A stretch of 64,000 nt of DNA from Isoetes taiwanensis. Lineage: Eukaryota > Streptophyta > Lycopodiopsida > Isoetales > Isoetaceae. Under the pieces are notes generated by a model, which did no database searches, was not told the DNA's origin, and saw nothing but the letters and a program-made list of their open reading frames with translations. The position numbers were made by a program, and so were the translations under genes. Below, piece after piece: positions 53,640-64,000 of this stretch; position 1 is the stretch's first letter; each line of letters opens with the position of its first letter. The stretch is from contig JAJEKV010000053.1 of the NCBI GenBank assembly GCA_021234155.1, positions 1,563,307 to 1,627,306 on the forward strand. Reading direction: 5' to 3'.

Positions 53640-55264
53640 TGTGACGCTCCCTGAACATACACGACCCTCGGACGTATACATACGGGGACTTTCCCCTCCC
53701 ATGGCGACCGATTCGCCACGAGCAGGGCCCTCCGTCTAACTCGGACCATCTATGACAAGATGCTCGAGTGAAGGACACAGAGGGGTCATTCGGCCCATGC
53801 CTTCAGTGGGGCTCCTATGTCGCGGAAGCGTGAATACATGTTAGCACACAGCATAAATCATATATAAATAACCACCACGGAGGGTGGCACATCCATCCAA
53901 GTACTAACGGCAAAGAATATGCATCTAATCCTAAGGAAAACACCCCAAACCCATGGTTCTACCCCTCTCGCACTCCAAAGGAGGATCGACTGACGGCTAG
54001 GTCTCAAGAGATCAGCAGACCGAATCTTGACATGGCATTGGCTGGCATAGAACATCGGCTAGGGTTGTCTACTCCATCCGCCCCTCCTGTGCACACTTTG
54101 CAGATGAGTCGAATCATGCTATGGAGTCACTATAGCCTTCCGGACACGCAGACTCAAGGTATCACCCTTCGAGCCTACTACAGGGTTCATGAAGCCCCGT
54201 CCGATGAGGCAGGTCGGGGAAGCGTCCCCTTCCAGGATCACAGGGTTCCATGGGTGAGCTAGAGAATACGTGCCGCATCAGCGACCCCCGCATCCGTACC
54301 CAACTTACTCACCCTAAATCTACTCAAAGTGCAGGATGCTCCATACGGATCACACCTCTACACCCAGGGAGTGTCAGACCCATACCCGGCCCTCTACGTG
54401 ACCGGCTATCAGGCCTAGCCCACTGTAGGAGTCTCAGGAGCCTTTTATGTTCGTGCAAGACCCCACCCCCACTTCACCACTGTGTCCCTTGTTTGGTGCT
54501 AAGCCATTCCATAGCATCCACGACTCGGTGGTCTCTTGTGCACAGGCCGCATCTAATGGGAATATTACAGGGCTCTATCTAGGAGCATACTATCATACAT
54601 GAGCTCAGAGGTCTCTACCCCCCTTAATTCCCCCATTTCCAGAGTAATACCATGCAAAGAACTATCAATCCATCCTTTAAGAGCAAAACCAGAATCAGAA
54701 TATAAAGAGAACTTACCTTTACAATCAAGGGTTAGCTCCTACGAGTAAAACACGTAGAGAAATGACAAAACAACACAACAAGTGCCCAACAGGGCGCTAC
54801 CCTAGAATTCTCAAGCTACACTAACCACCCACCGAAGTTCCCCGCCGGACCCAAGTATCATTTGGTGCTTCCATCTTCACGGGACTTGGTGCTCACCGTT
54901 ACACGTGTATAAGTGCTTTTGGCAAAGGTGGCGCCACCGGCAAAGGTAGGCGCAAATCCTCAAGGTCGATTATGGTTGATATGGGGGTGGTGATCCACCT
55001 TAATGGTTCAAAGTAGTATTCCCCATGCTGGCCAATCGAGTTTGGCCAGGTGGCGCTTTCCCAAACCATAATTAGCTTAATTATCCTTATTAAATATTAA
55101 TTCCTTAATTATAGGTTATTATCCTTAATAATTAAATTAGCATAGCTAATTTAATCCCTTTTAGGTCAACCCCCTAGGTTACCATACCCCATGGTGGCGT
55201 ATCTATACTAGGTGACGTGTCAATATATCTATACGTATACCGTATAAATACTTGGAACGTCACA
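53640..55264 (-). repeat. Element C 3' LTR
   Basis: About 1625 bp, with TGTGACG at 53640 and CGTCACA at 55258-55264, the same terminal inversion as element A. Parts such as 'GGTTGTC(T/C)ACTCCATCCGCCC' are shared with the A LTRs. The partner LTR lies beyond the window end. Confidence 0.8.
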
Positions 55265-55277
55265 TTCTCCCCTCCTT
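55265..55277 (-). other. Element C polypurine tract
   Basis: Minus-strand AAGGAGGGGAGAA directly before the 3' LTR; compare AAGGTGGGGAGAA in element A. Confidence 0.75.
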
Positions 55278-55865
55278 AAAAATAATGCTGTCCTCAGCAT
55301 TGGGGTTAGATACAACTATAGGAACTTACATTATGAAGGAAGATAATTCCCTATTTCTGAAGGTAATATATTGAAAACTTTAAAGATTAAAACAGTTTAA
55401 GCACCGAGGTGCATTTGACATGATTATCATAATCAAAAAGTTCAAGGATCGAAGTCCAATATCAACATCCGAGTGACAACAAAACAAGACGTGTAGACAA
55501 AATAAAACCGAGGAAATCGGGTCATCAGCAACCCTCTAACATGGGCAGGTCACGTACTGCTCACTGGCCTGCACATGTCAGTATATCAGTATATATAATT
55601 AGATTGTGGTTGAAGGGACCACCCCCTATAATAAATAAAAGAAAACGCTATTTACCAGGGAACCTATCATGTCTATGGGTTGCAATTCATTGCAGCATAG
55701 GGAATGGTCAAGTTCCCATTATAGCCGAGATGAACGCAGCTTATTAACTATATGCTCTCCAAACAAGTCGTGGTCAGGTCAACATTGACAGTACACCACG
55801 TCCTAGAGAACACAAAGGTGATCTCATCATCGGTAACTATTATTATTTACGATGCATCTACCCCT
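55278..55865. other. Untranslated spacer between integrase and PPT of element C
   Basis: No coding features are visible. It is the 3' untranslated region of the element. Confidence 0.5.
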
Positions 55866-57148
55866 TTAGAGCGCTTCTCTCTTGGCAATGAAGCTTCCAA
55901 GCTTCACGGCCAAGGGGTTGATAGCATCGTTGATGGTGCGGCCTTGAGATTCCTTCATGAAGACCGGATAGTGCTTCTCAAGATCTGTTTCCATTACCCA
56001 CGTAGCATCCTCAACTGGCAAGTGTTTCCACTTGACCAGATATTGCAGCAGTTGGGTCCTCCTGGTCTGCTTATATGCTCGATCAAGAAGAGCTTCAGGC
56101 ACTATATCTAATTGCTCTTCTGTCATTTCAAGTAGGGTGGGTGTATCCAAGATTTCCTCTGGATCTGGGGTGTGCTGCTTTAGAAGACTCATATGGAAGA
56201 CCTTGTGGATCTTCAAGTGGGGTGGCAATTCGAGGCGATATGCCTGTTCCCCAACACGTTCAGTGATCTTGAACGGCCCAGCCCATCTGGGTGCCAATTT
56301 CTTGCAGTTACCAATTTTAAGCTTGGCTTGTTTTACTTTAATCTTAAGCCAAACTGATTCGCCCACCTGGAAGACGCGTGCTACACTCTTTTGACGACTG
56401 CGTGCTGCTAATAAGTACCCGCGTACTTCTTCAACCAAAGCTTGCATTTCCAATAGGAGTTGTTGAGAAACCTCCACTTTAGAAACGGGGTTATGCCATG
56501 TGTCGGGAGTAAGGCATTGATAACCATAATGTATCATGAAAGGAGACATTCTGGAAGACTCCCTCGCTTCATACCGCTATAGGCAAACTCAACTAGATAA
56601 ATATAGTCAGCCCATTGTGATTGCTTTCTCCACACATAACTGCGTAGCATGTCCTCTATAATGCGATTGGTATCGTTTCGTGGAACCATCCGTCTGAGGA
56701 TGATATGCCGTACTCATAGCAAGCTTAGTCTGGATAGTACAAAGAAATCTTTCCAGAAGGCACTTACAAATTTGGGATCCCTGTCGGAGACAATAACTCG
56801 TGGCATTCCGTGCAATCTGAAGATCTCCTTCGCAAAAAGAAAGAGCAAAGATCGGGCTGTCAGATCCGTGGTATGACATGGCAAGAAATGAGCCATTTTC
56901 GACAATTTGTCGACCACTACCATCAAGGCGTCATATCCACGGAGAGTACGCGGGAGGCTTACAATGAAATCCATGGTTATGACTTCCCACTTAGCATTGG
57001 GCACATCCAACGGTTGTAACTCTCCTGGAATCCTTAGTTGCTCAGCCTTGGTTTGTTGACACACTTGACACTGCTTAATGTACCTGGCAATGTCCTTCTT
57101 CATTGAAGGCCAGAAATAACCGGAGCGGATCTTAAAGTAGGTCTTCAC
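55866..57148 (-). pseudogene. Element C integrase with chromodomain
   Basis: Frame 57148-56714 has the zinc-binding end ('GYFWPSMKKDIARYIKQCQV' then 'CQQTK', the CxxC) and the core with 'VITMDFIVSLP' and 'VIVSDRDPKFVSAFW'. Frame 56879-56607 has 'MSTAYHPQTDG', where the next residues are shifted, so the catalytic Glu is uncertain. Frame 56549-55866 has 'KKLAPRWAGPFKITERVGEQ' (GPY/F module), 'KIHKVFHMSLLKQHTPDPEE' and a chromodomain at about 55960-56098 ('DRAYKQTRRTQLLQYLVKWK' with 'EDATWVMETDL'). It is very like element A in this part. Confidence 0.9.
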
Positions 57149-57372
57149 AAAACCTCGATGTCCAAAGCTATAGGATCAAGTAGCGTGTCATGGAGAATGA
57201 GCTTACGTACTCCTGAAGTTTCAGGTACACACAACTTATCCTTGTAATATAACAAGGTGCCTTCTTTCTTATACGAACGGAAAGCTTCGCGTTCTTTATC
57301 TGTGCGTGCTTCCTTAGCCAAACTATCCCACACATCACGGAACTCGGGATCCGTGGCCAAGGTTTGTTCTAT

Positions 57373-58116
57373 CTATTTTCCAAACTCACTAGTGAGTGTA
57401 GAAATTGCATTACAATGGGTTCGGGTTACCAAGGGATGGCGTGACAAGGCATCCAGAACCACGCTTGTGTTTCCTGTGCTTATACATAATCTCAAAGTCA
57501 TATTCCTCCAGAAATTCCATCCATCTTCTCTGACGGAGATTGAGATTTGGCTGGGTGGATAAATAACGGAGACTCTGATGATCCGTATCCAGCTGGAATC
57601 TTCTACCAAGAAGGTAGTGTCTCCATATCCGCAGAGCACGGACAACGGCTAACAATTCCTGATCATGGGTAGGGTATCGCCGCTTTCCGCTCGCTCATTT
57701 TCTTTGAATCATAGGCAATAACTCTCCCTCCTCACGCATTAGGACTCCACCCAAGTAGCAATTTTACCGCATCCGCGCTACTAGTTTATCCTTCTCGTGG
57801 CGGGCAATGTGAGGACTGGTGCTGAGGTTAAAGCATCCTTAAGCTGCTGAAAACCTACCTGGACTTTTGCTTTCCAGTGTTCAATCCAATCCTTCACCTT
57901 CTCATGCTTTTTAAGATTAGTAAGAGGTGCTGCAATCTTTGCAAAATCCTTAACAAATTTCCGATAATACCCTGCTAATCCCAAGAAACTTCGGACCTCA
58001 AACATTACCCTAATAGGCCATTCTCTTATCGCCTCTATCTTTGCCGATCTCAGCAATGCCCTCTCGCGAAAATGACATGGCCCAAATAATCCACCTTGGG
58101 AGTGGCAAACTTGCAT
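57373..58116 (-). pseudogene. Element C RNase H and connection
   Basis: Frame 58116-57781 carries the connection ('RSFLGLAGYYRKFVKDFAKI', 'FQQLKDALTSAPVLTLPA'). Frame 57655-57410 carries RNase H ('[20 protein letters not shown]', 'TDHQSLRYL', '[17 protein letters not shown]'). The A-rich segment between (57655-57780) is frame-shifted. Confidence 0.8.
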
Positions 58117-58790
58117 TTAGAGAATTTGGCAAAGAGCTGATGGCGTCTTAGCTTTTCTAGGGCCAACCGAAGATGTTTCTCATGTTCCTCCAGGGTCTTA
58201 CTATAGACGAGAATGTCGTCAAAGAAAATAACAACAAAATCATCCAAATATTGTTGGAAAATATCATTCATTAATCGCATAAACGTTGCGGGGGCATTAG
58301 TTAATCCAAAAGGCATAACGGTAAATTCATAATGCCCATATCTGGTGCGAAAGGCAGATTTATGAATGTCCTCCTCCTTAATCCTTATTTGATGATATCC
58401 GGAGCGTAAATCAATCTTTGAGAAATGCTTGGCCCCTTGCAACTGGTCCATTAGATCGCCTGCGCCTCTTGGCAAAGCCGTAGAAGCGATTCTTGATGGT
58501 ATGCTTATTGAGCTGTCTATAGTCAATACACATCCTCAAGGAGCCATCCTTTTTCTTAACAAAAAGGATAGGAGCGCCAAAAGGCGAAACACTAGGCCGA
58601 ATGAAACCTAGGTTTAGTAACTCCTGAAGTTGCTTCTTAAGCTCTGCCAACTCAGGGGGACTCATACGGTACGGGGCCTTACTGGTAGGCTTAGTACCTG
58701 GTTCCAGAGCTATCTCACATTCTACTCCTCTAAAAGGAGGAAGTTTCGATCTCATCCGAAAAAAGATCGCTAAATTCCTGAGAAGATTGG
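58050..58790 (-). pseudogene. Element C reverse transcriptase
   Basis: Frame 58755-58411 reads '[20 protein letters not shown]', '[20 protein letters not shown]' and '[14 protein letters not shown]'. Frame 58526-58050 reads '[19 protein letters not shown]' (first Asp), '[20 protein letters not shown]' and '[14 protein letters not shown]' (both catalytic Asp). Only one frame change near 58470 separates them, so the domain is close to intact. Confidence 0.9.
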
Positions 58791-59162
58791 CAATCCCTTC
58801 CGCAAGGTATCAATTACTTGCTTCCTCGCTTTTAGCATCTGACTCAATGGAGGCAAGCCTAATAATGCAAAGCAACTTATCTTTACGTATATTCTTATCT
58901 AACTGCCTGATGGTGATGGACTGCATAATGGGGTTTAAGGAGTCATCTTTTATAGTCACGCGGGCTCCTAGCGGCGTTGAAGGGTAACTTCCCGTTTCGC
59001 AGATCTATATTGGCTTTTGCGGATGCCAAGAATTCCATACCAACAATCAGGTCATGTTTGCCAATATCCATTATCTCGGCACGCAAGGCAACTGGTGCAC
59101 CTGGCAACTGCATCTTAAGGTTAATGCGACGGCCATGAGTGTGCCCCCGATCTTACCACTGG

Positions 59163-59420
59163 CTAAAGTGACGGGTTTCTACGGGATCTCAAAGTTTCAA
59201 GCCGCAATACCTGGGCCATTATAGGAGAAGCAAAATTATGTGTACTACCCGTATCCATCAGAATTATAAAAGGCTTGATGTCTACTTGACCTATGGTGGA
59301 AATAACGGGCAGTCGACTTTCAGCAGCGCCTTCCGCCTTCAATAGCTGCAAGGATATGGGACTCACCGTGAATGTATTCCTGAGCCTCCTCCTCGGCGTG
59401 TAGAGTCGACTCGAGATCGC
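59163..59420 (-). pseudogene. Element C protease
   Basis: Frame 59504-59163 includes 'STIGQVDIKPFIILMDTGST' with 'HNFASPIMAQVL', the D-T-G-S active site of retropepsins. It is followed by eroded C-terminal protease sequence to about 58990. Confidence 0.8.
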
Positions 59421-59439
59421 CCCAATCGAGGGTCCGCCA

Positions 59440-60640
59440 TGGACAACATTGCCTCCCAGGTGACATAAGGGCGCTTCTCGCATGAAGTGCCCGGCCGCAT
59501 ACACCTATAACATGCCTTATCTTCTCAGTAGAAGCTATTCGCGAAGCCTCTTTGGGAATAGACCGTAAGAGGTTCCGAACTTCCTTACCGACATTATTCG
59601 GGGTTTGTCGGGCATGTTGAAGGAGACTTTTTTTTTCGGGCGGCCGTAAGAGTTCTCACGAGAGGGTCCCTGACTTGGTGAACGGGGTTTGTAAGGTGTG
59701 GACGGGCGGGTCGGCGAGTAAGGAGCGGTGACACCGACATCGGGTTCCGGTGTGTCCTCCTCCAGGCCAATGCCTTAGCCTCGGCCCTCCACAACTGATT
59801 TCGGTCTATGGCCTTAACCATTCGCTTAATTGATGGGGCTAACCCTTCAATGTAGCCCTCCACCGCCCTCTTTTCATTCATTCCCCGCACATACAAACCT
59901 CAAGTGCATGAATTCATCGGTGTAGGCCTGAATCGACATACCCTTCGCTTCTAACCTATAAAAGGTCTGGATTTGTTGGCATTTGTGCGCACGAGGCACA
60001 TAATGTGACTTAAAAGCTTTGGCAAACTTTTTGAACTTGCACCTGCTTCTGTCCAGATGCTTGGCTCTGGCATAGCCCTTCCACCAAATACGGGCAGCTC
60101 CTGGTAGGTTTGTGGTGGCAACCTTTCCTCAGATCCTTTTTTCGTCATGCCATAGGATTTTCCAAACTCCTTCATTTCATCCAACCAAGACTCTGCATTC
60201 AGTCCGCCCCTAGATTTCCCATCAAACTGGGCTAGTTTCCTATTCTTCCATATACTAGTTATGGCCGTATCAACCGTCTTGCGGTACTCCTTATCCCGGC
60301 GCTTTTCATGGTCCCCAGAGGATACCGACGACTCAGAGGACACAGAAGTGGCTGATGGTGAAGAGGTAACACTATCCCTTGAGGAACTTCGATGGCGTTT
60401 GGAACGGTGCTTCCTTCATGCGGGCACGGGACTTGGTTCAGGTGCAAGTGGCTGCTGGGGTGGTGGACTTGGCGGCAACGGAGGTAACTCCGGTCCATCC
60501 TCCTGTACATGCTGCGGTGGGTTGGCATTCAAGACATAGGTTTGCAGCTCAACTAATTGTCGCTTCATCAACATTAGTTCTTGTTCAGGTGTTAGTCTAC
60601 TGGCATTTGAGGGTGTCTCGCCAGCGGCGCTATGCGCACC
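59440..60640 (-). pseudogene. Element C gag
   Basis: In order: 'SRLTPEQELMLMKRQLVELQ' (coiled N-terminus), a Pro-rich patch, 'RKHRSKRHRSSSRDSVTSSP', the capsid-like 'VDTAITSIWKNRKLAQFDGK' and 'ESWLDEMKEFGKSYGMTKKG', 'EKRAVEGYIEGLAPSIKRMV', and near 59465-59515 a knuckle reading 'CYRC' with 'GHFMREAPLC' (C-x2-C-x4-H-x4-C spread over a frame change). It matches element A gag block by block. Confidence 0.8.
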
Positions 60641-60923
60641 ATCTATATCGAAAGCATAAAAAGGTATAAGCGAAATTATAGCAACATCAAGTCTCCCAAA
60701 AAATTCATTTGGGATAGTAGTTAGAGAAAGAGAATATAAAAGAAAAGTACAATAGCAAAGGATCCTTATCACAAGTAAAAACGATTCATTCATTAAAGTT
60801 GAGTACATTGGTAGTGACAAAAGTTGATACAAGGATATAATACAAGGACAGACATTATACATTAGAAATTTGAAGTTCAACTCATATATAGCAAAAAAAA
60901 AAACAAAACTGAGGAGACCGGGC

Positions 60924-61390
60924 CTAGGGATTCGCAAATGGGTACAAAATAGAGTAGCGAACACTTTCACGTACAGCCCTAACGAGCTTGTAACGTGCCC
61001 AGGCCTGGACGATAACAGGTTGGTAATCTAGCGTTGGGCTAATAATAAGGAGATTAAAAAGCCTCCTTAATGCATAGAAGATTTGCCACAAATGATCGTT
61101 GGCATCCTCAAAAGCTTCGTGCCTTGACATGTCCCAATAGTCCCATGTGCGACGAAGAGTTTGTTTCAGGTCGTCAAAGGCCCGTTCTCTGAGAATGTTA
61201 ACTATCTCCATCCCCTTGGCTGGATCATAGGGCTCTCCTGGCTGTGCGGGTTCCCATACCTCGTAACCTTCGTCCCATTCCGGGTACTCCCCATACCTTT
61301 GGCCATAATCCCGGCTCAAGCGGCCCCTCGATCATCCCTTCAATGATCGGTTGGTAATTCTTTCTTCATATTCTTCGAGTGTCTCGCCCG
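60924..61390 (-). CDS. Element C ORF Y (accessory, unknown)
   Basis: The frame 61319-60924 encodes 131 residues starting 'MSRDYGQRYGEYPEWDEGYE'. It is acidic and aromatic-rich at first, then helical ('DDLKQTLRRTWDYWDMSRHE', 'LWQIFYALRRLFNLLIISPT'), ending 'RYSILYPFANP'. A related stretch in another frame continues upstream ('GETLEEYEERITNRSLKG', about 61330-61390), so the true protein may be longer. It resembles no family I know, and I find no counterpart in element A. It is sense-oriented between ORF X and gag. Confidence 0.5.
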
Positions 61391-61601
61391 CAAAGACGGT
61401 AGGAATGAATATAGAACATTTTATGATACTCTAAAACTCAATAGATAGAATAACGCACCATGGAAGAGAACAATTTTTAATTGTATTCATTGATACAATA
61501 GTCACAATTGATAAAAAGATGGCGCATGATATATTGTAACATGGCTAAAGAAAATGCCAAACCAGAATTTTACAACTATACACAATGCGTAATACAACTA
61601 T

Positions 61602-62977
61602 CTAAGAACTAGGTCCCTCGTCTTCGTCCATAGGCTGAGGAGGTGGACGGTAGCGCATCAAGGTAGCACTGGGGCTAGCAGAGAGGGCGGCTTGAGCTGC
61701 TGCCTCTGGTGGTAAGCAAGTGGCTAAAGGTGCCGCCACAAGAAGTCGCATATTAGCGCAGCCCGCCACGTCCCCCAATGCTGCTATAGCCAAATCCCTA
61801 CGGACCAAGGTAATGGTAGTGGCATGATAGTCAATCTTCTTATGGCCCGTTGAAGTGGATATGGCTCGGAGCGCCCACCAAGAAGGAAGAAGGCCCCAAG
61901 TTCTTGGAGAAGAACAAGACCTCTCCTTGCCTAAAGCTCGAAAGAAAGAATCGGGCACATGGTTACCCATTGCCCTAATTCGAGGATGGGTCTCTCCGCT
62001 TCCTTTTCCAAGTTCACGGGGAGCTTCTCCTCTTCTACTTCTTCCTTGTCATCTCTAAGGCTGACCTTGGTGTCCCAAAGGTCTTCCACCTCTTCATCCA
62101 TACCTCCCATGGTAATCTGCAATGGCTGATCTGGGGGTGGAAGCCGCATTTGGGCTGCAAAATGCTCCTCCCGGGTCGGGTGTGTCCGCGAACAAGAACC
62201 GGGTGACAAAAGGGTCCCAACGGGGCTCTAGTTCTTCCGGCCTATGCCAACAAGTTCTCAACCGGTGAGGGATGCACAACCGGTGTGGTAAAATCGAGGA
62301 AGTCATCCTGGCAATATTCAGCAAGATCATAGAGGACCTCTATCTTCTTGCGGCGGATCCCAGTAATGACGCGGTAGGCCCACATAATGTCCTCAAGAAT
62401 CAGGTACTCTTGGTTATTCAAGAGTACTGTAGGAAGAAAGTTTAGCCCTTCGAGCTTGAGGGCTTTCTCTCGACTTTGGCGTGGGCTTCGGGCAAAGTTC
62501 CTCCACCTTACAAAATCCTCGCCTTCGTCGGCGACTTCGGCCCTCTTCCGGGTCAGGAGGTATAGGCGTAGAGGAATGCTCAGCATCTATCTCCTCGTCC
62601 TCTATATACAGGTCCATAATGATGGCCAGTGCAAATCGGGCCTCAAAACAAGCTTCCCGATCTATTGTGACGATAGGGAGGTTAGTCCCTCGCCTCCTTA
62701 TGCCCTTAATGACATTTCGAGCATGCTCATCACCCCCTAACATCTGGAGTAGGGTGTGGAAGTCGAGATAGAGCTGGGAATCGTCGTCGTTGTAGATACA
62801 TGCAGGTAAAACCTCTTCACAATAGAACTGAAAGAAGGCGGCGTAATCGGGATGCGCCTGCATGTTAGAGATAAGGTCTACCTGCTGGAGGAGATAAGGG
62901 TGAAGAAGATTGAAGGGAACCGCGGGGTCCCAGTGTTCTCCATCCAAATACCATTGCTGAAGGGTTGGGCGAGCCAT
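61602..62977 (-). CDS. Element C ORF X (accessory gene, unknown family; frameshifted)
   Basis: About 458 codons from ATG 62977 ('MARPTLQQWYLDGEHWDPAV') to a stop at 61602 ('PPPQPMDEDEGPSS'). It reads in three or four frames that join where blocks end (about 62540, 62240, 61950). Content includes 'YAAFFQFYCEEVLPACIYND', 'DREACFEARFALAIIMDLYI', an acidic and then Arg-rich turn, 'LPTVLLNNQEYLILEDIMWA', 'IEVLYDLAEYCQDDFLDFTT', 'MGGMDEEVEDLWDTKVSLRD' and 'TTITLVRRDLAIAALGDVAG'. The shared block order with element A ORF X indicates a conserved gene. No enzyme motif, zinc finger or membrane segment is seen. It is probably a mostly helical soluble protein. Confidence 0.65.
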
Positions 62978-63057
62978 GAGAGCGAAGGCGCAAAGGAGGA
63001 GAAGGAAAACGTTGGAAGCAAGAAGGGAAATGAAACCCTAATGGCAAAAAAAAGGCC

Positions 63058-63063
63058 TTTATA
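63058..63063 (-). promoter_or_regulatory. Possible TATA box of element C ORF X
   Basis: Minus-strand AGTATAAAGGCC context, 81 bp before the ORF X ATG. This matches the position of the TATA box in element A. Palindromic elements like those of A are not seen here. Confidence 0.45.
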
Positions 63064-63236
63064 CTTTTTCGCACGTTTCCTGAAATTATTATTAAAGTTA
63101 ATTATTTAATTAATAATTTTATATTTAAATTCACACCAAGTGGCGGGAAGAAAACATTTATATTCACACTCCAAAAATTGGAATTTACATCCATAAGTCC
63201 CCAAAATTTTACAACAGAAGAAAGACGGTCGCCTCG

Positions 63237-64000
63237 TCACCGAAACTCCCCTCGGATCCTTCGTGCTAACTGGAGGTCCTTGGGCAGTATGGTAACCCTC
63301 TTTGCATGTATGGCGCAGAGGTTGGCGTCGCTCAAAATTTCTATGAGGTAAGCCTCAGCAGCCTCCTGTAGTGCAAGGATTGCAAAGGCTTGGAACCTCA
63401 GGTCAGTTTTAAATTCCTGGGCAATTTCTCGAACAAGCCGCTGAAAGGGGAAGCCGAATTAATCGGCTCGGTGAACTGATACTTACGCATCTCCGGGCTA
63501 CCGTGTGCGGGTTGATATCTGTGGGGCTTTCACAGCTTGATGGTTTGCTTCAAATTTGGGATGGATTTCCCCAATCGGTTGTCCGGATGCTTTCCCTTTG
63601 GGACGATTCGCTCCGCGTCTCACGAGCCGACGCCTTTCTTGGCAATAGCGGCATTCTTTATGTCGAGTCTTATAATCCACACCCCCTTCACGGGTTTGGT
63701 ATTCTTCCTTTTCTGTTACCCCACTCGTAGCCTTCCTATTCTTGGCTCATACGATCCTCTGAGTTGATCTGTTCGCCAACAGTTTGATCCACCGTCTGGT
63801 TAATGTTCTGGTCAACATTTTGATCCAGCTGCTGTTCAACGTTGTGATCCCCCTGTTGATCAACTTGCGGGTTTTGGGCGTCGTCTGCTTCCTTACGGAG
63901 CCTCTCCTTCTCAGCTTCCCGGGCTTCCTTGTCCAAGCATGCTTGTACTCGCCTGGCAAGCTCCGTATGGTACCGGTCCGGGTAGGCCCGCATGTCAGCT
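63237..64000 (-). CDS. Element C histone H3-like gene, C-terminal part (cut by window end)
   Basis: The fold region (63237-63529) reads '[20 protein letters not shown]' in one frame (H3 '[21 protein letters not shown]'). Then, after a small indel, it reads '[20 protein letters not shown]', '[20 protein letters not shown]', '[20 protein letters not shown]' and '[10 protein letters not shown]', and stops at TGA (63237-63239) where canonical H3 ends. By eye about three quarters of the last 70 residues equal canonical H3. Loop 1 ('FKTDLRF') has the canonical length, unlike plant CENH3. H3 Cys110 is kept. Upstream lie a basic stretch ('[20 protein letters not shown]') and an acidic, Gln/Asp/Val-repeat linker ('[20 protein letters not shown]', 63993-63736). 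Any H3 tail would lie past 64000. Confidence 0.9.

Larger units (their letters stand above)
53640..64000 (-). mobile_element. Element C: chromovirus with H3-like gene (5' LTR beyond window)
   Basis: Minus-strand order is histone H3-like ORF (cut by the window end), ORF X, ORF Y, gag, protease, RT, RNase H, integrase with chromodomain, PPT, 3' LTR (53640-55264). The domain order and accessory genes parallel element A. Protein similarity in gag, integrase and chromodomain is clear, but DNA similarity is limited, so A and C are separate lineages of one group. C keeps RT (FFDD intact). Confidence 0.9.

Noticed and set aside
63237-63529. Element C histone as a captured CENH3
   Set aside because: Loop 1 has canonical H3 length and the last helix and C-terminus are H3-like. 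Plant CENH3 usually has a longer loop 1 and a different end. A full tail was not visible, so this is a leaning, not proof.

Overview
The window is nuclear DNA of a land plant with a repeat-rich genome. It shows plant-type gene fragments with GT-AG introns (GABA transaminase, TGD4, a GT47 exostosin-family protein, an L-type lectin, a PPR protein, a LEA protein), several Ty3/gypsy LTR retrotransposons, LINEs and foldback/MITE-like DNA elements. The style fits a large-genome plant such as a fern or other seed-free plant, but the sequence alone does not fix the lineage. Nearly every long reading frame belongs to a mobile element, and most are broken by small indels.

Layout. 1-5.1 kb: the 3' end of a LINE with A-tail, a gypsy protease relic, a MITE with pentanucleotide ends, and local repeats. 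5.1-8.5 kb (minus): a decayed gypsy pol containing a near-identical tandem duplication of about 0.9 kb. 8.5-13.0 kb (plus): a LINE split by a 1.5-kb foldback element. 13-17 kb: short fragments of unrelated host genes. 19.4-20.8 kb: a second foldback copy ending about 180 bp before a small LEA gene, with a PPR relic inside the LEA locus. 24-26 kb: GT47 exons and a lectin N-terminus. 27.26-50.30 kb (minus): a chromovirus, element A, with LTRs, a perfect 5-bp target duplication AGATG, PPT and a tRNA-iMet-like PBS. A second gypsy element of the Tat/Athila type, element B (32.84-43.89 kb), is nested in its gag. 51.7-52.1 kb: a third, shortened foldback copy. 53.06-53.64 kb: an RNase H relic, interrupted by a second chromovirus, element C (53.64 kb to beyond the window end).

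The main discovery candidate is in elements A and C. Both are chromodomain Ty3/gypsy elements, and both carry extra sense-strand genes between the 5' LTR and gag. The first encodes a histone H3-like protein. In A it opens with the H3 tail MARTKQTARK, runs through a linker of about 350 codons, and ends in an H3-like fold. In C the visible C-terminal part is an H3 fold roughly three-quarters identical, by eye, to canonical H3 and ending at the normal H3 terminus. The second extra gene, here called ORF X, is shared by A and C and matches no family I recognise. In A each extra gene has its own CTATAAATAG box preceded by two copies of a 60-70 bp palindrome, which looks like a private, shared promoter architecture. 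C also has a third small ORF (ORF Y). An LTR retrotransposon that keeps an H3 gene with tail and fold, next to an integrase with a chromodomain (a module that in several chromovirus lineages reads H3 methylation), suggests element-encoded chromatin marking, targeting or packaging. That function is inference; the gene arrangement is seen directly. Element A lacks recognisable reverse transcriptase, so it may depend on a relative such as C.
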